From: Gammaproteobacteria bacterium
Lineage (GTDB): Bacteria; Pseudomonadota; Gammaproteobacteria; Pseudomonadales; Azotimanducaceae
Length of the DNA: 40,193 nt
Assembly: GCA_004357385.1 (NCBI GenBank)
Contig: SMWF01000080.1
Span: forward strand, 1-40,193
Reading direction: 5' to 3'
Positions 33,600 to 40,193 of this stretch are shown one piece after another. The notes under the pieces were generated by a model. That model was not told where the DNA came from. It did not search any database and saw nothing but the letters and a program-made list of their open reading frames with translations. Numbering within the stretch: position 1 is the stretch's first letter; every line of letters begins with the position of its first letter. The translations under genes were made by a program, and so were the position numbers.

Positions 33600-34118
33600 A
33601 TGCAGGAACCTCTGGACAGCCCGCCGAGCGTAGCAACGCTCTACCAGGCCGCGGTCGGCCCGAAGCGCCAGGATTTCTACCTGGCGTATTTCCAACGGGC
33701 GCATCAGCGGGGCTATGCGCCCATCTCCTGGAACTGGCCGGTGTTCTTCTTCGGCTTTTTCTGGTTTCTATACCGCAAGCTCTATCTGTGGGCGCTGGCG
33801 GTATTCTTCTTTCCCAGCTTCGCGCTGATCGCCTCCGGCATAATCGAAGACCTCGCACCGGGGCTCGGGCAGCCAGTGATGATGACCCTGATCTTCGGCT
33901 TCCATCTCATCTACCTGCCGATGTATGCCAACGGAATCTACTGGCGTTGGGCCCGGCGCGAGATCGAGCGCGCCCGCGCCGAGAATCCGGGGCAGCACGC
34001 AGCTCAGCTCGAGCACCTGGAAGCCGCCGGTGGCTGCAACGCCAACCTGCCGTTCATCATCTTCGGTGTCTTTACCGCCATTACCGTGCTGCTCGGATCA
34101 CTCAATCCGCCGGGTTAG
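33600..34118 (+). CDS. DUF2628 family membrane protein
   Basis: The 172-residue protein matches DUF2628. It has an N-terminal VGPKRQDFYLAYFQRAHQRG segment, the aromatic core ISWNWPVFFFGFFWFLYRKL, and several membrane helices (about 50-75, 80-97, 105-122 and 150-166) with a charged loop RRAREIE-like between the last two. It starts 3 bp after the acyl-CoA dehydrogenase stop. Function is unknown; its place in this operon is probably circumstantial because the family occurs in many contexts. Confidence 0.88.
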   Translation: MQEPLDSPPSVATLYQAAVGPKRQDFYLAYFQRAHQRGYAPISWNWPVFFFGFFWFLYRKLYLWALAVFFFPSFALIASGIIEDLAPGLGQPVMMTLIFGFHLIYLPMYANGIYWRWARREIERARAENPGQHAAQLEHLEAAGGCNANLPFIIFGVFTAITVLLGSLNPPG

Positions 34119-34142
34119 GCTGAAGTGAACTTCAGCTAGGCG

Positions 34143-34916
34143 ATGGACATAGACTTCGGCAAGACGGCCGACGACTATGCAACGCATCGCGCGGGGTTTC
34201 CCGATTCCTTCTTCGACCGGCTGCTGGCCGACGGGCTCGTCATCGATGGCAAGCAGCTGGCGGATCTGGGGACGGGTACCGGAACGCTTGCCCGGGGCTT
34301 CGCCCGCCGCGGCGCCGACGTCATCGGTATCGACCCGTCAACACAGATGCTCGAGTCCGCCCGACGCCTCGCCCAGGCCGATGCCGCACCGGTGAGGTTT
34401 CAGGAAGGCACGGCTGAAGCGACCGGTCTGGCCAGCGAGTCCGTCGACCTCGTCACCGCCGGCCAATGCTGGCACTGGTTTGATCGCCCCGCCGCGGCCG
34501 CGGAGATTGCCCGCATCCTGCGTCCCCGCGGAACCCTCCTCATCGCACACTTCGATTGGATCCCGCTACCCGGCAACCTCGTCGCCGCGACGGAAAGCCT
34601 GATCGAAAAGCACAATTCGACCTGGCGCGCCGGCGGCGGGCGGGGATTGTATTCGCCCTGGCTCAGCGACCTTGGCACCGCCGGCTATGGGAACATCCGC
34701 AGCTGGTCCTACGACGCATGGCCAAGCTACAGCCACGCGGCCTGGCGCGGCCGGGTGCGCGCCAGTGCCGGCATTGCCGCATCGCTGGCACCGGAGGCGG
34801 TGGCGGCGTTCGATGCCGAGCACGCCGCAATGCTCGCCGGCGACTTCCCCGACGACCCGCTGGCCGTGCATCACCGCGTGTTCTGCGTCCTCGCGACGCG
34901 CCCTGAGGCCTCCTGA
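34143..34916 (+). CDS. Class I SAM-dependent methyltransferase
   Basis: The 257-residue cytosolic protein has a methyltransferase motif I of DLGTGTGTLARGFARRGADV, followed by IDPSTQML (acidic end of strand two) and the AGQCWHWFDRP region seen in the methyltransferase-11 family. The C-terminal half is a family-specific cap with SLIEKHNSTWRAGGGRGLYS and YSHAAWRGRVRAS. This composition is common in bacterial methyltransferases of unknown substrate. It starts 24 bp after the DUF2628 gene and may be read with it. Confidence 0.9.
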   Translation: MDIDFGKTADDYATHRAGFPDSFFDRLLADGLVIDGKQLADLGTGTGTLARGFARRGADVIGIDPSTQMLESARRLAQADAAPVRFQEGTAEATGLASESVDLVTAGQCWHWFDRPAAAAEIARILRPRGTLLIAHFDWIPLPGNLVAATESLIEKHNSTWRAGGGRGLYSPWLSDLGTAGYGNIRSWSYDAWPSYSHAAWRGRVRASAGIAASLAPEAVAAFDAEHAAMLAGDFPDDPLAVHHRVFCVLATRPEAS

Positions 34917-35003
34917 GCCGAAAACTATGCTCTTTGCGCCGTGGCCGGTGATGAGATAGTGTCTCCAACCCCCTCGGGAGGACGAGGGACTGGGGGATAC
35001 GAG

Positions 35004-35801
35004 ATGAGCAACGACGCGACGCACTGGTATGCGGGTACCAGTGGTTACTCGTACAAAGAATGGAAGGGCAGTTTCTATCCGGCTGACATGAGCAACACCG
35101 CGATGCTGCCCTACTACGCGGTGCAACTGCCCGCCGTGGAGATCAACAACACATTCTACCGCATGCCACGCACCCACGCCTTGGAAGGCTGGCACGACGC
35201 GGTGGGGCCTGATTTTCGCTTCGTGATCAAGGCGTCGCGCCGGATTACCCATCAACTGCGCCTGAAGGATGCAGCCGAGCCGGTCGAATACCTGGCGCGT
35301 AAGCTCGACGTGCTGGGCGATAAGCTCGGCGCCGTGCTGTTTCAGCTGCCCCCCTACCTGCACCATGACCTCGATCGATTGAAGGATTTTCTGGCGATCC
35401 TGCCGAAGGATCTACCAGCGGCGATCGAATTCCGCCATGCATCGTGGTTCGACGAGGCCGTATTCGATGCCCTGGAGCGCCACGGCTGCGGCCTGTGTAT
35501 TTCCGACGACGGCAAGCTTGCGCTTCCCGATCGGATTGCGACCACCAACTGGGTGTATCTCCGATTACGTCAACCCGGCTACACCGACGCCGCGCTGAAA
35601 AGCTGGATCGAGCGCGCGGCGAAAGGCGGCGCTGTCCGGGGCTACGCGTTTTTCAAGCACGAGGACGCCGGCGCCGGACCCGTATTGGCCCGCCGTTTCC
35701 TGGACCTGACCCAGATCCAACCCACGGCCGCTCGACCGCCGAAACGCGCCGCGCGGCGAACTGCCAGTGGCCGGACACCCGTGCGCCGCAAGCAGGACTG
35801 A
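35004..35801 (+). CDS. DUF72 domain protein
   Basis: This 265-residue protein is a DUF72 (YecE-type) TIM-barrel protein. Typical blocks are WYAGTSGYSYKEWKGSFYP, VEINNTFYRMP, FRFVIKASRRITH, LGAVLFQLPP, AIEFRHASWF and GYAFFKHED. ATG 35004 is preceded by GGGGGA; an upstream in-frame ATG at 34941 is not conserved. The tail is Arg/Pro/Ala-rich. Biochemical function is unknown. It lies 10 bp upstream of aceK; the link is probably only transcriptional. Confidence 0.92.
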   Translation: MSNDATHWYAGTSGYSYKEWKGSFYPADMSNTAMLPYYAVQLPAVEINNTFYRMPRTHALEGWHDAVGPDFRFVIKASRRITHQLRLKDAAEPVEYLARKLDVLGDKLGAVLFQLPPYLHHDLDRLKDFLAILPKDLPAAIEFRHASWFDEAVFDALERHGCGLCISDDGKLALPDRIATTNWVYLRLRQPGYTDAALKSWIERAAKGGAVRGYAFFKHEDAGAGPVLARRFLDLTQIQPTAARPPKRAARRTASGRTPVRRKQD

Positions 35802-35811
35802 CCGACACCGC

Positions 35812-37548
35812 ATGCCCGAGGCGCCGCTGGTCGACGAGCTGCCGTCGGGCATCGCCCAGGACATCCTCAAAGGCTTCCGGCGGTACCGGAACCGCTTCGG
35901 TGAAATCACCCGGGACGCGAAACGACGCTTTGAGGCGGCCGACTGGCCCGCCGCCCAGGACGCAAGCGCGATCCGCCTGGAAGCCTACAAGGAGCACGCC
36001 CGCGCCGTGGTCGAGACGATTCGTGCCCGCCTGCGTGGCGCACCCTTCGATCACGCGCTCTGGCAGAACACGAAACGGGCATACCGGGAACTAATCGCGA
36101 CCGAAGCGGATTTCGAGCTCGCTGAGACCTTTTTCAATTCGATCAATCGGCACATCACCGACGATGGCGAGATCGACGACAGCCAGATGTTCGTGTGGAG
36201 CGCCTTTGCTACCCCGCCGGTCACGCCGCACGAACCGATTGCTTTCAGTCGGGCGCTCGCCGGCGACCTGGTTGCGAACACCAGCGCTGTTCTCACGGCG
36301 TTCGACTGGCACCTGCCATGGCGGGATCTCCACCTGGACGCACGCAACGTGTTGCGTTCGATTGTCGAAGCGCATCCGGAGATCGTCACGCTGGACGGCC
36401 TTGAAGTGGAGGTGCTGCGCTCGGTGTTCTACCGGAACAAAGGCGCCTACCTGGTCGGCAGCCTGGTCCAAGGCAGCCGCAGGTGGCCGTTGATGGTGGC
36501 GCTGCTGATCGATCGGGAGGGACAATTGTATGTCGATGCGCTCATTTCCGACGAAGATGAACTGTCCGTGGTCTTCAGCTTCACCCGCGCCTATTTCATG
36601 GTCGACGCACCGTACCCCCACGCGCTGATCGACTATCTGCACGTCCTGCTGCCCGGTAAGAAACGCTCGGAGCTGTACTCTTCGGTCGGCTTCCACAAGC
36701 ACGGTAAAACCGAGTTCTACCGGGGCTTCCTCACCCACCTCACGCAATCCGACGACGCGTTCGTCATCGCCCCGGGGATCAAGGGCATGGTGATGACCGT
36801 GTTCACCCTGCCCTCCTATCAGACGGTGTTCAAAATCATCAAGGACCGCTTCGCGCCGCAGAAGAACATCACCCGTGAGGCCGTCCGAGAGAAGTACTAC
36901 ACGGTAAAGACCCATGACCGGGTCGGCCGCATGGCCGATACTCAGGAGTTCGACAATTTTGCGTTCCCCCGGGCTCGTTTCTCGGCAGATTTGATCGACG
37001 AATTGCTCGCGCTCGCGCCGAGCTCGATCACCTTGACCGACGACCAGGTCATCATCCGTCACCTCTACACCGAACGCTTGATGATCCCCTTGAACATCTA
37101 CATCGAGTCTGCCTCGGACGCCGAACTGCGCGAAGCCCTGGACGAATATGGCAACGCCATCAAGCAACTGGCGGCGGCCAACATCTTTCCCGGGGACATG
37201 CTGTTGAAGAACTTCGGCATCACCCGGCACGGCCGGGTGGTGTTCTACGACTACGACGAGATCTGCTACCTCACCGACGTCAACTTCCGGGCGCTACCCG
37301 AACCGCGAACGCCGGAGGAGGAAATGTCGGCCGAGGTCTGGTTCAGCGTGGCCGCCAACGACGTATTTCCCGAAGAGTTTCGCCACTTCCTGTTCGGCCG
37401 GCGACGCATCAAACAACTGTTCGATGAACTGCACGGCGAGTTGTTCGAACCCGAATACTGGCAGTCCCTGCAGCGCGCCATCCGCGACGGGCTGATCATG
37501 GACGTGTTCCCGTACCGCCGCAGCAAACGACTGCATCAGATCCCGTGA
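35812..37548 (+). CDS. aceK: Isocitrate dehydrogenase kinase/phosphatase
   Basis: The 578-residue bifunctional enzyme reversibly phosphorylates isocitrate dehydrogenase to steer carbon into the glyoxylate shunt during growth on acetate or fatty acids. ATP-binding and kinase blocks are intact: APGIKGMVMTVFTLPSY, VFKIIKDRF, NIFPGDMLLKNFGI and VVFYDYDEICYLTDVNFR with the catalytic Asp residues. The regulatory N-terminal region is helical as in family members. Length is normal (E. coli AceK has 578). ATG 35812 begins the conserved sequence; no strong ribosome site is visible, which may reflect coupling to the upstream DUF72 gene. aceA, aceB and icd are not in the window. Confidence 0.96.
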   Translation: MPEAPLVDELPSGIAQDILKGFRRYRNRFGEITRDAKRRFEAADWPAAQDASAIRLEAYKEHARAVVETIRARLRGAPFDHALWQNTKRAYRELIATEADFELAETFFNSINRHITDDGEIDDSQMFVWSAFATPPVTPHEPIAFSRALAGDLVANTSAVLTAFDWHLPWRDLHLDARNVLRSIVEAHPEIVTLDGLEVEVLRSVFYRNKGAYLVGSLVQGSRRWPLMVALLIDREGQLYVDALISDEDELSVVFSFTRAYFMVDAPYPHALIDYLHVLLPGKKRSELYSSVGFHKHGKTEFYRGFLTHLTQSDDAFVIAPGIKGMVMTVFTLPSYQTVFKIIKDRFAPQKNITREAVREKYYTVKTHDRVGRMADTQEFDNFAFPRARFSADLIDELLALAPSSITLTDDQVIIRHLYTERLMIPLNIYIESASDAELREALDEYGNAIKQLAAANIFPGDMLLKNFGITRHGRVVFYDYDEICYLTDVNFRALPEPRTPEEEMSAEVWFSVAANDVFPEEFRHFLFGRRRIKQLFDELHGELFEPEYWQSLQRAIRDGLIMDVFPYRRSKRLHQIP

Positions 37549-37551
37549 TCC

Positions 37552-38787
37552 CTACTTCGGTACTGGCATCCCGGCGCCACCGGCAAATTCAGGCGCGGGT
37601 TCGTTGCCGAGCAGAATAGCCCCGAGCTCGCCGTACAACGGATGAGACACCCAACGGTGGCTCGCACAACCGCGCGAGTCGCGGAGCTTACGCTCCAAGG
37701 GACTGGCCATCTTCGCGCCGCTGGTGCCCGCGGTGTTGTGAATGACATCCACCACCTCCATGCAGGCATTCGCCACATAGACACACGCCAGTCGTGCGTT
37801 CTGGGTCGTTTCCGGCCCCGGGAGCTGGTCATTGCCGCGCAGCTCATCCTCGACCGCCTCCATGGCTTCCTTGAGGTAGGCGCGCGCCGCACGGTACTTC
37901 GCGACCGACTCGCCCATGCGCTGCTGGGCAATGGGGCGGTTCATCAGGGTCGAGGTCGACAACAGCGGAACTTTGTTCTGGGCAATCTCGGTAAAACACT
38001 CGAGCGCGCCTTTGGCGACACCCAGCGCACATGCGGCCTTGTTGTAGGCGAGCCGCAACGGCACGGGAATGCGATACACCGGGTTGTCGTAGCGCGCCGG
38101 CAGCGCCACCAGATCCGCCGCCGCCCACTTCGGCGAAACGTAAATGTTGTCCGCCTTGACGTCGTGGCTGCCGGAGCCGCGCAGCCCCGCCACATCCCAG
38201 GTGTCGACGATCTCGAAGTCCGCCTTGTTCAGAATCCACATCTTGAAGATGGGCATGCCGTTCTCCTGGAGCTTGGGCTCATCGCCCTTGAACACCGGCG
38301 CCGGCATGAAGCACCACTCTGCACCGTGACAGCCGCTGATGAACGTCGACTGCCCCGAAACCAGATAGCCGCCGTCGTCCTGCTCGACCGCCTTGGCCGG
38401 AATGGACCCCGGACCACCGCCGCCGCACATGATGACCCGGGGATTGTCGAGGTAGACTTCCTTGGCAAGCTCCGGATCCATGCCACCGGCGGCCATGGCA
38501 TTGATTTCAGACCCGAGCATCAGGTTCCAACCGATGGACCCGTCGATGGCCGAGACCGCCTCAATGACCTCCACGGTTTCCCAGACGCTGGCATCCTCAC
38601 CCCCGAGTTCGCGGGGGATGGTGAACCGGAACAGGCCCTGATCGACCATCGCATCGATGACCTCCTGGGGCGCATGCCGTAGTTCCTGGGCTTTGTCGCC
38701 GCCTTCACGAATCGTATCGGCAATCCTCGCGACACGCTCGAGCGGCGTGCCTGAGAGGGTCTGAGTGGATGCTGCGGTTGCTGCCAT
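37552..38787 (-). CDS. HsaA/pigment-hydroxylase-like acyl-CoA dehydrogenase superfamily flavoprotein
   Basis: The 411-residue protein belongs to the acyl-CoA-dehydrogenase-fold group that includes flavin-dependent hydroxylases such as HsaA. N-terminal LERVARIADTIREGGDKAQELRHAP is typical, followed by FTIPRELGGEDASVWETVEVIEAVS, SGQSTFISGCHGAEW and WDVAGLRGSGSHDVKADNIYV. C-terminal HNTAGTSGAKMASPLERKLRD is also a group hallmark. GGAGGACGAC directly precedes ATG 38787; an upstream in-frame ATG would extend it with an unlikely leader. A separate flavin reductase would be needed if it is a hydroxylase and none is seen here. It converges with aceK (3 bp between stops) and diverges from the small-ORF operon. 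Confidence 0.88.
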   Translation of the reverse strand: MAATAASTQTLSGTPLERVARIADTIREGGDKAQELRHAPQEVIDAMVDQGLFRFTIPRELGGEDASVWETVEVIEAVSAIDGSIGWNLMLGSEINAMAAGGMDPELAKEVYLDNPRVIMCGGGGPGSIPAKAVEQDDGGYLVSGQSTFISGCHGAEWCFMPAPVFKGDEPKLQENGMPIFKMWILNKADFEIVDTWDVAGLRGSGSHDVKADNIYVSPKWAAADLVALPARYDNPVYRIPVPLRLAYNKAACALGVAKGALECFTEIAQNKVPLLSTSTLMNRPIAQQRMGESVAKYRAARAYLKEAMEAVEDELRGNDQLPGPETTQNARLACVYVANACMEVVDVIHNTAGTSGAKMASPLERKLRDSRGCASHRWVSHPLYGELGAILLGNEPAPEFAGGAGMPVPK

Positions 38788-38810
38788 GTCGTCCTCCAGT
38801 GAGCCGATGG

Positions 38811-38852
38811 AGTATAGGAAAACCCCGATCAGGGTATAAACTCTCCTATAAG
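38811..38852. promoter_or_regulatory. Divergent promoter candidate with inverted repeat
   Basis: TATAGGA (38813-38819) and TCCTATA (38844-38850) form an inverted repeat separated by 24 bases. On the minus strand the sequence TATACT (38816-38811) is a perfect -10 box for the flavoprotein gene. On the plus strand TATAAA (38835-38840) may serve the small-ORF operon. The -35 elements are weak, and the repeat could be an operator shared by both directions. Confidence 0.4.
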
Positions 38853-38876
38853 GGAGGATCATTGGGAGATCAACGA

Positions 38877-38987
38877 ATGCTGGCGATTATTCTGCTCATC
38901 GTCATGGGTCTGGTAAGCGTTGTCGGTAGTGAAATGCTCAGCATTGCAGCGCTGAGCAGCGCGCCGTTCTGGAGGACCCGAACATGA
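38877..38987 (+). CDS. Possible 36-residue membrane microprotein
   Basis: From ATG 38877 the frame codes MLAIILLIVMGLVSVVGSEM plus a 16-residue tail ending FWRTRT, a single hydrophobic helix with a short basic end. GGGAGA lies about 7 bases before the ATG. Its stop overlaps the ATG of the next gene (ATGA), which supports real translation and coupling. It could instead be a leader peptide of that gene. No family is recognised. Confidence 0.5.
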   Translation: MLAIILLIVMGLVSVVGSEMLSIAALSSAPFWRTRT

Positions 38988-39457
38988 CGCTGCGCTGGCT
39001 TGCCTACGCGCTGGTTGGGGTGGCGGTCATGATCGCTGGCATGTTCGTCGCTGCGCGCTTCATGGACGGACCGCTCGGCATCATCCCGGGGGGGACCTTC
39101 CGATCCGGTGAACCCGCCACATACCCCGCGAAATGGTCATTTGCCGAGCCGATCGAGACCATCGAAATGCAGCTCGACGCGGGGGATACCTCGCGCAACA
39201 CCTGGATCCTGGTGCACGGCGACGGCGCCTACATACCCGCCAGCCTGTCTTTTCCGCCCGGCAAGACCTGGCACCTGGAGGCCGATCAAGAAGGCGCTGC
39301 GCAACTGCGCATTGAGCGACGGCTTTACGATGTCACGCTGCGCCGCATCTCGGACACGGAGCTGGCGACTCAGCTGACTACGACGCTCGAAACGAAATAC
39401 GCAACCGGCGCGCCCGACGATGCCGGCTACTGGTTCTTCGCCGTCGACCCACGCTGA
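38984..39457 (+). CDS. Hypothetical protein with an N-terminal membrane anchor
   Basis: The 157-residue product has an N-terminal hydrophobic segment (about 4-25) and a soluble domain of beta character. It includes FMDGPLGIIPGGTFRSGE, RNTWILVHGDGAYIPASL and a Lys-Thr-Trp-His-Leu strand, and resembles the deazaflavin/pyridoxamine-oxidase-like split barrel in some features, but no diagnostic motif is clear. It begins within the stop codon of the 36-residue ORF and ends 11 bp before a GFA-family gene. Function unknown. Confidence 0.75.
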   Translation: MTLRWLAYALVGVAVMIAGMFVAARFMDGPLGIIPGGTFRSGEPATYPAKWSFAEPIETIEMQLDAGDTSRNTWILVHGDGAYIPASLSFPPGKTWHLEADQEGAAQLRIERRLYDVTLRRISDTELATQLTTTLETKYATGAPDDAGYWFFAVDPR

Positions 39458-39468
39458 GATAAGCACCG

Positions 39469-39864
39469 ATGAAGTATGCCGGGGGATGTCATTGCGGGGC
39501 CGTTCGGTTCGAGGTCGACGCACCGGCAAAGATTGACGCGCTCGACTGCAACTGCTCGATCTGCCGCCGGTCGGGACACCTGCATCTGATCGTGCCACGT
39601 TCGCGCTTCAAGCTCCTCAGAGGCGCCAAGGCCTTGACTACCTATACCTTTAACTCCGGCGTCGCCAAGCATCAGTTCTGTCGGACGTGCGGTATCAAGT
39701 CGTTCTATATCCCGCGCTCCAATCCCGACGGAGTGGACATCAACGTACGTTGCCTGGAGCCACAGCCGGAATCGCTGCACATCGAACCCTGGGACGGCCG
39801 CAACTGGGAACGCAACGCCGCGCAACTCACCCACCTCAGCCGGGAACCGGTTCCCGGCTCTTGA
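39469..39864 (+). CDS. GFA/CENP-V family zinc protein
   Basis: The 131-residue protein has the Cys pattern of the GFA (glutathione-dependent formaldehyde-activating enzyme-like) family. GGCHCGAVRFEV has the first Cys pair, then DCNCSICRRSG and later FCRTCGIKSFYIPRSNPDG. The domain binds zinc; some members act on S-hydroxymethylglutathione but most are uncharacterised, so the enzyme name should not be taken literally. Length is normal. Its stop overlaps a TTG start of the following exported protein. Confidence 0.93.
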   Translation: MKYAGGCHCGAVRFEVDAPAKIDALDCNCSICRRSGHLHLIVPRSRFKLLRGAKALTTYTFNSGVAKHQFCRTCGIKSFYIPRSNPDGVDINVRCLEPQPESLHIEPWDGRNWERNAAQLTHLSREPVPGS

Positions 39865-40193
39865 TACGCTTCACGGTGACCATTCTGACGTTGTTGTCCG
39901 CCGTTCCGGCCGCCGCTCAACCCAGGCCCGAGAGCGACTACATCAATCGCTTCATCATCGAGCACCATGCCGCGCTGGAACCCATTCTGCGCGCCCATTT
40001 CGTCGCCCATTACGCCGAGCAGGGGATCCCGAGCCACCGGTTGCGCGAAATTATCCAGGACACCGTGGCCTCGGAGGCCGTGTGCTCACTCGATTCGATC
40101 AACAGTTACGGCGACGGCTACCGGACCTTGCTGCTGGAGCGCGTCAGCGCGGGCGACAGTGTTACCGAAGCACGCTACGCCGCCCAGGACGCC
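39861..40193 (+). CDS. Exported hypothetical protein (partial, right end cut off by the window)
   Basis: An open frame of 111 codons runs from TTG 39861 to the window edge. It opens with a signal peptide (LIRFTVTILTLLSAVPAAAQ), so the protein is probably exported; GTG 39876 is a second possible start. The mature part is helical and charged (ESDYINRFIIEHHAALEPIL, SHRLREIIQDTVASEAVCSL), with no recognised motif. The TTG overlaps the stop of the GFA gene, suggesting coupled translation. The C-terminus is not in the window. Confidence 0.65.
   Translation, partial: MIRFTVTILTLLSAVPAAAQPRPESDYINRFIIEHHAALEPILRAHFVAHYAEQGIPSHRLREIIQDTVASEAVCSLDSINSYGDGYRTLLLERVSAGDSVTEARYAAQDA

Noticed and set aside
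34969-34988. Short CCCTCG/CGAGGG hairpin before the DUF72 gene
   Set aside because: The stem is only 6 bp with no T tract, and it lies next to the ribosome site; chance is likely in GC-rich DNA.
1-40193. CRISPR arrays, tRNA or rRNA genes, insertion sequences or prophage
   Set aside because: I saw no regularly spaced repeats of the right size, no cloverleaf-like sequence, no transposase or integrase motif, and no phage structural genes. A covariance-model scan was not possible here.

Overview
The window is dense, high-GC, mostly gene-filled DNA. It looks chromosomal and gammaproteobacterial. The left block has the order dsbD-aroQ-accB-(accC)-prmA-DUF3426 found in Pseudomonas-like gammaproteobacteria. 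Mpl, DsbD, AceK, SrkA, DUF2333 and a K+-dependent membrane pyrophosphatase are compatible with a free-living, possibly marine or environmental, member. I cannot name genus or family. I see no tRNA, rRNA, CRISPR array, integrase or transposase, and no gap over 300 bp without a gene.

Layout. (1) 1-4695, minus strand: dsbD, aroQ, accB, prmA and a partial zinc-ribbon DUF3426 gene; accC, normally between accB and prmA, is missing. (2) 4886-8254, plus: a tight row of envelope genes (repeat-type lipoprotein, PCuAC copper chaperone, DUF2333 protein, and a NodT/OprM-like outer-membrane factor). The last has lost both segments that would make the outer-membrane beta-barrel. (3) 8258-9802, minus: DcaP-like porin with a coiled-coil N-terminus. 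(4) 9840-13357: hppA (membrane pyrophosphatase) and pfp (PPi-dependent phosphofructokinase) face each other; together they form a pyrophosphate-based energy module. (5) 13466-19835, plus: small membrane protein, mpl, then an overlapping operon of secreted cyclase, methylthioribose-kinase-like kinase, nucleoside hydrolase with an enlarged metal loop, SDR and a lipoprotein. (6) 19844-27202: DmdC-like acyl-CoA dehydrogenase (minus), comF, modABC, srkA (plus) and a PlsC-like acyltransferase (minus). (7) 27295-31128: metallo-beta-lactamase-fold hydrolase, 2OG-Fe(II) oxygenase, a broken TauE/SafE permease, an SDR and a small membrane protein. (8) 31235-37548, plus: a pair of acyl-CoA dehydrogenases likely to work together, DUF2628, a methyltransferase, DUF72 and aceK. 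(9) 37552-40193: HsaA-like flavoprotein (minus), then a coupled 36-residue ORF, an anchored hypothetical protein, a GFA-family protein and a truncated exported protein.

The most unusual item is the outer-membrane factor at 7073-8254. Both internal structural repeats of the TolC fold have an in-frame loss at the equivalent place, where the barrel hairpins belong, while the signal peptide, lipobox and helical parts stay intact. A second recurring trait is short tandem duplications of 9, 12 or 17 bp, which extend or bound genes at five places (5962, 19175, 19831, 23224, 26151).
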